A stretch of 26,385 nt of DNA, taken from assembly GCF_001949145.1 (NCBI RefSeq), contig NW_019091455.1, forward strand, positions 263,777 to 290,161. Direction: 5' to 3'. The notes under the pieces are model-generated. The model searched no databases, had not been told where the DNA came from, and saw only the letters and a program-made list of their open reading frames with translations. Origin of the DNA: Acanthaster planci. Its lineage: Eukaryota > Echinodermata > Asteroidea > Valvatida > Acanthasteridae. Both the position numbers and the translations under genes were made by a program. Below, in pieces: positions 21,501-26,385 of the stretch (position 1 is the first letter of the stretch; each line of letters opens with the position of its first letter).

Positions 21501-24500
21501 TGCACAGTCGCAGCAATTGGTGGTTTTGTGCAAGTGTTTCGCTTTAGCTTTTTATAATATTTGAGCCTGAAAAGTGAATAAATTACACGATATCAGCCTT
21601 GTGGTCAGTTTGATGGGGTACTTCTATTGAGTTCAGGTTAATTGAAAAAATGGGATATACAAAGTCAAAAGACTTGATTTTCTTACAAAAACTAAAAAAC
21701 AAACATTACTATAAGCAATTTCAGAGTAACAAGTGATTAATGAATTAAAATGTTTCAGTGTAAGAAAAAGGACTTTAAAATAGAAAGAAAAGTGCACGAA
21801 AAGTGTCAGTAATTTGGGCATATTAAAAGACAGAAGGTGCAGTCAGTAGCATATGCTATTTAAAGTCAAGGTTCACGTGCGATTGAGGTCATCAGTTGAT
21901 TGAGGTCATCAGTTGTTTTACTGTTCCAAGTTTATTTTTCACAGGCAACTGATGTGCATGAGTCATTCTGAGACCACCCATCGGCTGCTTGTCACATTGC
22001 ATATTCGCCTGATAGAGCACTCCAAGACCCAGACTGACCAATCAGACTACATCTACCAGCCCGGCAACCAATCAGGTTGCACTGCCAGCCAGTTGACCAC
22101 CGGGGCTGCTACCACTGCTAACCTGTCGGGCCCCACACCATCACCGAATCACAAGCCACAGCCTGTGTCAAAGGTCATCAGCATTGAGGAGGTGACAGAG
22201 ACGAGAAAAAAGCTAGAGGTCGAGAAAGACGACGACGCCTTGGCAGACATGCCACCTCTGGAGATAGATGCAGCTCACGTGCTGCCAAAGTGAGAATGAC
22301 CTTCTTGGCTTTTCAGTTTTAGCAGAGCTAGCAGGTTAAATATTGCCCAAAGAGTATTCCACACAAGGTATACGCCACGGTCATATGTGTGCATTTGAAT
22401 ATAGAAGTACACAGGAAGTTTCCATGGACTCTATTTTAGCCTCATGTATTTAACAAGGAACATATTTTGCAAAAGTTATCCACCTTCGAGAACCTCCATA
22501 CAAGTAACAATCAGTAACTTGTTCAGCACTTTTTAACCCCTTGACAATGGGAATTTCTTCCCGAAAGCCGACTCCAAGAATTCCAGCCTCGCTTGGTCAC
22601 TAAGGCCACCTGCCAAACCGCAAATTCTCGGTTTGTGGCCCTGCGTGCTCTGCACGCTTTGATTTACACAGTGAAAAGGCTCATTGTTCGGTGGCATGAG
22701 GCTCTACTCACCCTTCCACATTCCTGTTGCCTCTTTTCAAAGTGGGGACTGTTGTGAAGCTGGTGATTATGATGCGAAATCGGTCTTTTCATTTCTGGGC
22801 TTCGCACAAAGACCAATTACCATGTATACAAGAGCCAGGGTCTGCCTTCTTTCACCATGTTTGCTCGAGCGTGGGTCGAGAATAATTGCTGAAAAGCGGG
22901 CTGAGGATCTCAATTTTTACGGTGTGTCTAGCCGCCTCCCGGTGCGAAGGGGTTAAAGACAGTTTTGTCTTAAACGTTTGACTTTGTCCCTTGCTAATGT
23001 AATTCAATAAGTACTGTTGATCAAGAGCAAGAGAAGAAAGAATTCTAGGGCTTGTTTGAGCTGGACTCTGGAAACTTGATTGTACTCAAAGAGCAAAACC
23101 AACCTTAGAAGCTTGCGTCTCCATGTTGAAGAGCTTCTGTTGCTTGGAGTGTGCCAATTGAAAGACTCCAGGTGAAGGAAGAGAGTCAATGTGAGATATT
23201 TTAAGATCTTTGGGGGATTCATTTTATGCTATTTGCAGAGTGCATCCTAAGGTCCTGTGGTCCCAGCGCTCCAATTCGGTGGTCCTCAGTGTGCAGCTCC
23301 GAGGGGTCTTGACCTTTGACCTGGACGTGACCTCAACCAGTGTCAGTTTCAGGTGAGCCACCAGTACATTAAACTGCTTTTCTTTCTGCAGCCTTCAAAA
23401 TCTGCCCTGAGGTGTTGAAGGATTGAGCCTGGGAATTTCATTTGACGTGTTGCTTGGATTGGTTTTCTACACGGTACCGGTTGTGGATTTTTGAAGGATT
23501 AGGGAAGGTTTCTCATGCAAACAGCCCCGAGAGTCAGCGTTGATGCGTTCTGTCCTCTCAGTGTGGGATTTAGAGATAGCTTTTACAGAGCAAAGATGGT
23601 CCTTGTGTGGGAACTTGGCATGTGGGTCCACAGCTTCGCATACATCTATTATGCTATGTGCTGGGCCCATGTAAGCAATTTCTATTGGAATATACAATCT
23701 TCTTGTACATGCCATGTGACCCTGTCGCTTAAAGGTTGCTTCAAGTCGAGGCATAGTTTTCCATCTCAAACTAGTTAATGAAAATCCAACTTTTGTTCCT
23801 TTCTACCTTTAACCTGTCTTCCTTTCCTTTGCCTGTTATTTCTCACATTTCTCTTCAATTCCAGCACCATACTGGACGAAACCAACTATACCTTCAGCTT
23901 GGACCTGTACAGCCGTGTCAGGACGCCAGAGCACACTGCGGTCACCTTGGGGAGCGAGGTGTTGATCACTCTGTACAAGGAGACCGTGGGAACCAGCTGG
24001 TCCCGTCTGACTGCCAGCAAGGCCAAGGTAGACTGATTGGTTTTTGTCTGCACGCCAGTGAACTGCATGGCTTGAGTGGTGTGGCTTTTGCGATGTGTCA
24101 GTGCAGGCTCAGAGTTGCCAATAAAAAGTTGCAGAGTTGTACAAGGGCTCCTTCTCTCGCTGTTCAGGTCTGCCGACAATGTCAAAGACTGGTGCAGGCT
24201 TGAAAGACTTTGGGATGCTAATACTAATGAATCCTCCGGGAGCCTGTAACTTTTTCACCACCTTTGTAATTGGGATTAAGAATCTTGGATGGCATGTTGA
24301 AACTCTGTGCTTTGAATAAAAACTCTCCTAGTTTTTCAGCTGTGTACAATTCCAAATTCTTCCAATTACTCTGCATAAAAAACTTCTGTGTGTATTACTT
24401 GGTCGTTCCTGTAGCTGTCATCAAAAAACTTGCATGCTCTGTCATTTAATGTATTCATAACTCCTAACCAAGTTTTTGTGTATGTGCTTTTTTTTTTAAC

Positions 24501-25119
24501 GTATTTTGCAGTTGGCCTTTGTTGGTGTCGACTTTGAGCGATGGACATTAGAGGATACTGACTCGGATGACGACATCGCACAGCGGTTTGGCATCAAGAA
24601 GAAACCACGTGAGTGTTGCCATGGTAACAGGGCTCGTCGAGCAAAACTCTGAGCCATTCCATTTCTAAACTGCTTTCAGATTTCCCAAAGACTCCCCGAC
24701 AAGTACAAAAAACAACAGCAAAATGTGAAGAGTCCAGAATGCAGTGATTGGTTTTGGGGGATTAAAAAAATAACTATCAGAAATTATTGCTCATTATAGG
24801 GTTTCTGTCATTACTCATTAAGTTTGTCTACATAAAATCATTTCAAGTTCTTTTGTTTTTTCCACTATTCAATTTTTCTTACAATGTGTATGTTCTCCCC
24901 TTAAATTTGTGCCTTTTAATCTTTTTGAACTTCGCAGCTCTACCTCATCGCCCCAAGACCCGACCCAGTCAGAGTGGCATCCCCATTGCCTCGGTCCCAG
25001 AGCTGGACACCTCAGAGAGCTCCGACTCCTACTTGGAGGTCTCAGATAGTGAGGAAGATGCAGAGTTTGGCTTTGCCAGTGACCATTCAGACACGGTCGA
25101 CCAACCACCTTCCTCATAG
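3419..25119 (+). CDS. Tudor - armadillo repeat - p23/CS domain protein, 18 exons (5'-partial)
   Basis: Exons: 3419-3544, 3738-3860, 4310-4436, 4892-5023, 6343-6498, 6967-7071, 7952-8010, 8264-8389, 8942-9002, 10382-10446, 10898-11017, 11868-11993, 13230-13406, 21945-22289, 23239-23352, 23865-24027, 24512-24608, 24938-25119. All introns are GT-AG, all phases agree, and the joined frame gives 800 residues to a TAG at 25117-25119 (residue 1 = codon at 3420). Domains: extended Tudor about 1-210, with core RWNR (83-86) and YLDYGD (102-107); ARM repeats about 257-530, with GGL/GGI motifs near 327, 366, 409 and 451; acidic linker about 530-615; CS/p23-like domain about 617-720 with SWSRLT (698-703) and VDFERW (714-719); acidic Ser-rich tail. 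It is likely an intracellular scaffold in an RNP or piRNA-type complex (inference). Tudor and CS also coexist in TDRD12/Yb proteins, but those carry a helicase region, and no helicase motif is seen here. The N-terminus is missing. A 432-base gap lies in the intron at 11994-13229; an alternative exon there cannot be excluded. Confidence 0.85.
3738..3860 (+). CDS. exon 2: Tudor linker helix and first core strand
   Basis: Residues 43-82. The helix LDKLMEEINAKL leads into VGEVCLAKFHEDNR, the first strand of the Tudor barrel. The acceptor is TTTACAG/G and the donor AATAG/GTAGGT, phase 2 on both sides. Confidence 0.85.
4310..4436 (+). CDS. exon 3: Tudor core barrel
   Basis: Residues 84-125. It contains WNRVQIIDVL and YEIFYLDYGDREEV, the diagnostic Tudor core. 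Two positions that usually form the methylarginine pocket differ: N85 where the family has Tyr after Trp, and D107 where it usually has Asn in DYGN. The donor is ATG/GTAGGC, phase 0. Confidence 0.9.
4892..5023 (+). CDS. exon 4: Tudor C-terminal extension
   Basis: Residues 126-169, beginning LPFQAIQCSLTNI, the family's LPxQAxxCxLxxI segment, followed by a Trp-containing helix (WSDAAGDALWDMC). The acceptor is TTTCCGTCAG and the donor CAAAA/GTAAGC; phase 0 to 0. Confidence 0.88.
6343..6498 (+). CDS. exon 5: end of extended Tudor (SN-like fold)
   Basis: Residues 170-221. After a Ser/Glu loop it reads YEIELYDTSSERDVVIGQEL then VHAGHA, the closing strand and helix of an extended Tudor (YxVxLxD...DVxIxxxLVxxGxA). 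The donor is CTACAG/GTAAGC, phase 0. Confidence 0.85.
6967..7071 (+). CDS. exon 6: linker between Tudor and ARM tract
   Basis: Residues 222-256. Low-complexity acidic start, then a helix (MLSHLCLQLYLTK). No known motif. The acceptor is TATTCACAG and the donor ACAAAG/GTATCA; phase 0 on both sides keeps the joined frame open. Confidence 0.75.
7763..7905. repeat. 143-bp TIR element with nested hairpin
   Basis: The ends CAGCGAGAG (7763-7771) and CTCTCGCTG (7897-7905) are perfect inverted repeats. Inside is a second inverted repeat: TACTCCTGTAACCCGAGTG (7774-7792) pairs with TACTCGTGTTAACAGGAGTA (7809-7828), with about 16 bases between the arms. Small, non-coding and compact like a foldback MITE; no target duplication is recognised. 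It lies just before exon 7. Confidence 0.45.
7952..8010 (+). CDS. exon 7: first helix of ARM tract
   Basis: Residues 257-275, a short helix (LEVASQINELITTL) leading into the ARM repeats. The acceptor is CATGTTACAG and the donor TTAAG/GTATGA, phase 2. Confidence 0.72.
8264..8389 (+). CDS. exon 8: ARM repeat (126 bp)
   Basis: Residues 277-317. It contains VTPLCRLVASG and ESLAASLALVCFKSA, matching ARM helices. The acceptor is TATCTGTACCAG and the donor GCCAA/GTAAGT. The phase-2/phase-2 exon is exactly 42 codons long, one ARM repeat. It has no internal ATG and is easy to miss, but the frame and repeat spacing require it. Confidence 0.82.
8942..9002 (+). CDS. exon 9: first half of an ARM repeat
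   Basis: Residues 319-338, with the ARM motif CRCGGLKELCELLLK. The acceptor is TTTTTACAG and the donor TGAAG/GTTAGA. Together with exon 10 it totals 126 bp, the same as exons 8 and 12, so one repeat unit is split here by a phase-0 intron. Confidence 0.82.
10013..10055. promoter_or_regulatory. cluster of nuclear-receptor-like half-sites
   Basis: Four TGACCT/TGACCC words lie in 43 bp: 10013-10018, 10031-10036, 10041-10046 and 10050-10055. The last pair is a direct repeat with a 3-bp spacer; the second and third form a 4-bp-spaced repeat. This matches the AGGTCA half-site layout of nuclear receptor elements on the minus strand. Function is not shown. Confidence 0.25.
10382..10446 (+). CDS. exon 10: second half of the split ARM repeat
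   Basis: Residues 339-359 (helix LQEYISYILMLSSGNQ). The acceptor is CGCTTGACAG and the donor CAGAG/GTGAGG. Starts phase 0 and ends phase 2. Confidence 0.8.
10898..11017 (+). CDS. exon 11: ARM repeat (120 bp)
   Basis: Residues 361-399. IREYGGINALCRIL followed by ILNQASAALAALVADNS is a textbook ARM pattern. The acceptor is GTTCCATCAG and the donor AGCAA/GTAAGA, phase 2 on both sides. Confidence 0.88.
11081..11300 (+). mobile_element. possible tRNA-derived SINE
   Basis: An exact RNA polymerase III B box GGTTCGAATCC (11123-11133) follows an A-box-like TAGCACTGGTG (11081-11091) at tRNA-like spacing. The flanks do not fold as an intact tRNA (no acceptor stem seen), so a SINE head or tRNA pseudogene fits better. 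The right boundary is a guess; no poly-A or target duplication is resolved. Confidence 0.35.
11868..11993 (+). CDS. exon 12: ARM repeat (126 bp)
   Basis: Residues 401-441. VNEAGGLGTVCRLL followed by NLLRALSKMAANG. The acceptor is TTGCTGCAG and the donor GGAGG/GTAAGT, phase 2 on both sides; exactly one repeat unit. Confidence 0.88.
11995..12036 (+). repeat. 21-bp tandem duplication at a splice donor
   Basis: TAAGTTGAAGCGTGGTAAAA is repeated at once with two changes (units 11995-12015 and 12016-12036). The first unit overlaps the donor of exon 12; the second reads CTAAGT and lacks the GT. Confidence 0.6.
12456..12943. repeat. 432-base assembly gap flanked by near-identical 28-mers
   Basis: N bases fill 12484-12915. 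The 28 bases before the gap (12456-12483) and the 28 after it (12916-12943) both begin CCAAACTGAAATC and differ at three positions. This indicates a tandem repeat collapsed in assembly, or two alleles joined at the gap. It lies in the intron between exons 12 and 13. Confidence 0.75.
13230..13406 (+). CDS. exon 13: ARM repeat plus start of the next
   Basis: Residues 443-500. MIREEGGLLTLCDLLWDT followed by VHLLVQALASLSCNN, then MADLALMDCVE of the next repeat. The acceptor is TTTGATCAG and the donor GAAGG/GTAAGG, phase 2 on both sides. It follows the intron with the assembly gap; repeat continuity suggests no exon is lost, but this is not proven. Confidence 0.87.
13407..16944 (+). other. left part of the 8.5-kb intron
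   Basis: This is the intron between exons 13 and 14 up to the nested GPCR. No second gene, RNA gene or clear transposon is recognised. Open stretches such as 14841-15083 and 15559-15750 show no domain and no splice logic. The GPCR 3' UTR should lie at the right edge, but no minus-strand AATAAA is seen close to its stop. Confidence 0.45.
16945..18057 (-). CDS. class A (rhodopsin-family) GPCR, intronless, neuropeptide-receptor-like
   Basis: A seven-transmembrane receptor at the plasma membrane, signalling through G proteins; ligand unknown. Seen in 370 residues with no intron: an N-terminal sequon N29-V-T; TM1 with GN (61-62); TM2 with LAVAD (86-90); C125 before TM3 and C203 in extracellular loop 2, the conserved disulphide pair; TM3 end ERY (151-153) in place of DRY; W179 in TM4; P229 in TM5; TM6 near 270-297 with LLLTP (283-287), where the usual Trp of CWxP is absent; TM7 NPLIY (332-336) and helix 8 FKYKRF (338-343). 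The length fits the family. The ATG at 18057 was chosen; M25 is a possible later start. The gene sits wholly inside an intron of the Tudor/ARM/CS gene, on the opposite strand. Peptide-receptor type is inferred from layout (short N-terminus, ERY, TM7); no subfamily can be named. Confidence 0.92.
   Translation of the reverse strand: MANVDVTCQSSLTGLGTCTLTANTMETENVTEMTDTDHVDPTHIRWVCPLMTAEGVTGVLGNLLVCFVIVRVKILHNMTNYLMVHLAVADMISCMQCIVFYLLALPSCALIDYVPASGWRRELFCRLLESRFASWACSNLACLSLCIVTWERYVAIVQPLRYTAKVTPVKVALCILLTWALSVLLPVPFLFRSRASEESGEICRPVINSDKVLAISTAVFTFLMAYLLPVGLMVWAYFKIQVTLKRQAQALTRQYARAAANDLLIAGQRLASMLTVVLGALILLLTPAYIVAIICLYSAGPHEHLPALCGSTEYQILREIGNFFFYFNSVVNPLIYEFKYKRFQEGLKMAFSCRSTAQGGNRIGIQVIPM
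18963..19212. mobile_element. 250-bp MITE, copy 2, inverted
   Basis: The left terminus TGGGTTATTCCAGAAATTAG matches the reverse complement of the right terminus (GGGGTTAATTCCTGAAATTA) with one gap and few changes. Read on the minus strand, its interior aligns with the copy at 2725-2990: AAATTACCTGCCAA (19078-19091) is the complement of the shared interior word, and TGTTACATCTG and GACATGG recur in order. TA follows the right end, but is not intact at the left end. Non-coding. Confidence 0.7.
21881..21914 (+). repeat. 17-bp perfect tandem duplication before an acceptor
   Basis: GATTGAGGTCATCAGTT occurs twice head to tail (21881-21897 and 21898-21914), ending 30 bases before the AG acceptor of exon 14, in the zone where a branch point is expected. 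Confidence 0.7.
21945..22289 (+). CDS. exon 14: end of ARM tract and acidic linker
   Basis: Residues 502-615. The first 27 residues (ETTHRLLVTLHIRLIEHSK) look like the last ARM helix. The rest is a Gln/Thr/Pro-rich then charged linker (EEVTETRKKLEVEKDDDAL), probably disordered. The acceptor is TTTTTCACAG, phase-compatible with exon 13 across an 8.5-kb intron; the donor is CCAAA/GTGAGA. Confidence 0.82.
22290..23238 (+). other. intron 14-15, holds a piggyBac-like element
   Basis: Besides the element at 22537-22952, no other feature is recognised between the donor at 22290 and the acceptor at 23238. Confidence 0.5.
22537..22952. mobile_element. 416-bp piggyBac-like non-autonomous element (TTAA site)
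   Basis: TTAA flanks both ends (22533-22536 and 22953-22956). The termini are inverted: CCCCTTGACAATGGGA at the left and, on the minus strand, CCCCTTCGCACCGGGA at the right; CCCCTT and GGGA match and the middle differs. TTAA duplication with a CCC(C)TT terminus is characteristic of the piggyBac superfamily. A 90-codon open stretch overlaps the right half but shows no transposase motif. Confidence 0.65.
23239..23352 (+). CDS. exon 15: first half of CS/p23-like domain
   Basis: Residues 617-653. It begins HPKVLWSQRS, the Pro-x-x-x-Trp-x-Gln start typical of CS domains, then alternating strands VVLSVQL and LTFDLDVTSTSVSF. The acceptor is ATTTGCAG and the donor TTCAG/GTGAGC, phase 2. Confidence 0.85.
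23865..24027 (+). CDS. exon 16: second half of CS/p23-like domain
   Basis: Residues 655-708. Strands NYTFSLDLYSRV and EVLITLYKE, then SWSRLTASKAK, closely like the p23 co-chaperone segment that ends the beta sandwich. The acceptor is CAATTCCAG and the donor CCAAG/GTAGAC. Confidence 0.87.
24512..24608 (+). CDS. exon 17: p23-type end of the CS domain
   Basis: Residues 709-740. LAFVGVDFERW then DTDSDDD, matching the conserved VDFxxW plus acidic stretch after the CS fold in p23-type proteins. The acceptor is GTATTTTGCAG and the donor CCAC/GTGAGT, phase 1. Confidence 0.85.
24938..25119 (+). CDS. exon 18: acidic C-terminal tail and stop
   Basis: Residues 742-800, rich in Pro, Ser, Asp and Glu (TSESSDSYLEVSDSEEDAE), probably disordered, possibly casein-kinase-2 phosphorylated (inference). 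The acceptor is AACTTCGCAG; the stop TAG is at 25117-25119. Confidence 0.85.
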
Positions 25120-26385
25120 TGTCCTGATACGGATGATTGGGGAATACTTCAAGTGTAGCTGCAGTGAATTTTTCTTTGGCGCAACTTCTCAGCAATTTGT
25201 TTGTACTCGTTCTCAGTGTGTGAAAACCACTTCACTGAGGGCGATGTTGCCGTGATGTCATCCAGGGAGACAAAACTCAGTGCATTGGTTTTTCTGTTCA
25301 AATTGTGAACCCAGAAGTTGCTTGCTGAAAATGTGTGAGAAAGGGACGGATGCTTGTTTATTGCCATTAGAGATGCCACCTTTCCGGAACAAAAAACAAA
25401 AACGGGAATACGTTTATTTTCACCTCGAATGCATCTCAAGTTCAATGACAGCCACGCACTGCGTTCACGCATGCATGTGAATGTGTAGCTCTGTCCCTTA
25501 GTAGCCTTAGTAGCCTTACAGGTCATCATTTCACAAAATTGGCTGATTACGGTGTATAATATTCATTGCAACTTACATTCCACTCACTTGTTTCATGTTT
25601 GAGTCAACTGCTTTGTGAAAATTCGAGGAAACAGTGCGACATTTTCAACACTTAAATTGAAGGAAATTTATCTTGCGTAAAATCTATGGGCGTTCCTAGT
25701 GCAAGGGAACAACATCTGCGGGGTCAGAGTGAGAAACAGACATGACAGGTGCTCATTTCCTTTAAGAAGGAGCAGTTTTCAACGGCTAGGAGTAATCAGT
25801 GAATTTACCTTGGAGTAACGTGCGTCCTCGACAATGTAGCATTGCAGATTCATGGAAAAACTTCATCCAGGAAAGCAGCAGTCAACTCTTGTTGTGACAC
25901 CGAAATGGGCAGGTCTACATGGTAATACACGGTTTATTTTTAGCTGCATTTAGGTTTATCTGTTCATTAATGGAGACTCCCACAACATTTGCAAACACTA
26001 CACAGAAGGAAATTGGTGCTTGTTAAAGGATGTGATGTGCGAAGTGAAATTAACTCTTTTACTATGGTTGGCCGACCGCCGTTATAAAAGAGAACAAAAT
26101 TTTAGATTTTCTTGAAAACAGCAGCATTCTGGATGGAAATATTTTACAGACTGATTGAGACTGTTATGTACTTTCTTTCAAGTAAGATATTGCAGGATTA
26201 TACGGTAGTCCGATATTCAGGATTTTACTGACAGTGTCCGCTATCTTTAACGACTTCCTGCCAGGGACTCCGGGATCGGAGACGTATGGTTTATATGGGT
26301 GGTCGGGGTCTCTGAACTCGGACAAAGGAAACAGGGCCCTGTAACAAAAGACTGTACTCTGAACAAAAGACCAGGCTGCTGGGCA
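25120..26385 (+). other. 3' UTR and downstream DNA
   Basis: It follows the stop of the Tudor/ARM/CS gene. No plus-strand AATAAA is seen, so the transcript end is undefined. A short 9-bp repeat (GTAGCCTTA, about two and a half copies) lies at 25496-25518. No coding exon of a further gene is recognised. Confidence 0.45.

Larger units (their letters stand above)
18058..21944 (+). other. right part of the 8.5-kb intron
   Basis: It contains the probable upstream region of the GPCR and the second MITE copy (18963-19212), and ends at the acceptor of exon 14. Open stretches such as 19421-19723 and 20248-20430 have no recognisable domain. A 17-bp perfect tandem duplication lies just before the acceptor. 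Confidence 0.45.
23353..24937 (+). other. introns of the CS section
   Basis: Introns 23353-23864, 24028-24511 and 24609-24937. No gene, RNA or repeat is recognised in them. Confidence 0.5.

Noticed and set aside
22684-22956. 90-codon open frame in the piggyBac-like element
   Set aside because: No transposase motif, and it runs into the terminal repeat and TTAA site; probably chance.
23305-23335. TGACCTTTGACCT direct repeat resembling a nuclear receptor site
   Set aside because: It lies in exon 15 and is explained by the CS-domain coding sequence.
1-26385. CRISPR array, operon or viral gene
   Set aside because: No regularly spaced repeats, no bacterial gene organisation and no viral protein motif were seen; the DNA is intron-rich animal type.

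Overview
This window is eukaryotic nuclear DNA, most likely from a marine invertebrate deuterostome (echinoderm, hemichordate or amphioxus type). The reasons are a multi-exon gene with consistent GT-AG introns, a single-exon neuropeptide-receptor-like GPCR, a secreted C-type lectin, several small non-autonomous transposons, and scattered TACATGTA-like words. The lineage is inferred from style and cannot be fixed from this sequence alone. No prokaryotic feature (operon, CRISPR, ribosome binding site) is present.

Layout. Bases 1-992 hold no recognisable gene. A secreted C-type lectin lies on the minus strand at 993-1547. Bases 1800-3418 hold two small TIR elements, one with TCATGG-rich interior (2133-2406) and a 266-bp MITE with TA target duplication (2725-2990). 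From 3419 to 25119, 18 plus-strand exons join in one open frame, with every intron phase matching, and encode the last 800 residues of one protein. Its first exon is not seen, so it is 5'-partial. The protein is an extended Tudor domain (exons 1-5), a tract of armadillo (ARM) repeats (about exons 7-14), an acidic linker, a p23/CS co-chaperone-type domain (exons 15-17) and an acidic tail. I do not know a described protein with this domain order.

The 8.5-kb intron between exons 13 and 14 carries a complete intronless class A GPCR on the opposite strand (16945-18057) and a second MITE copy in inverted orientation (18963-19212). Other introns hold a 143-bp TIR/hairpin element (7763-7905), a possible tRNA-derived SINE (from about 11081), a 432-base assembly gap flanked by near-identical 28-mers, and a 416-bp piggyBac-like element bounded by TTAA (22537-22952). 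Bases 25120-26385 are 3' UTR or downstream DNA without a canonical polyadenylation signal.

How the genes relate. The three genes look functionally independent (innate recognition, signalling, and probably germline/RNP biology). The main gene is the most interesting. By family knowledge, Tudor domains recruit methylarginine proteins such as Piwi, CS domains dock HSP90-type machinery, and ARM tracts are protein scaffolds. A combined protein suggests, as inference only, an adaptor between a chaperone and a Tudor-organised complex. The exon structure (about one ARM repeat per exon, with symmetric phase-2 borders) suggests the scaffold grew by exon duplication.
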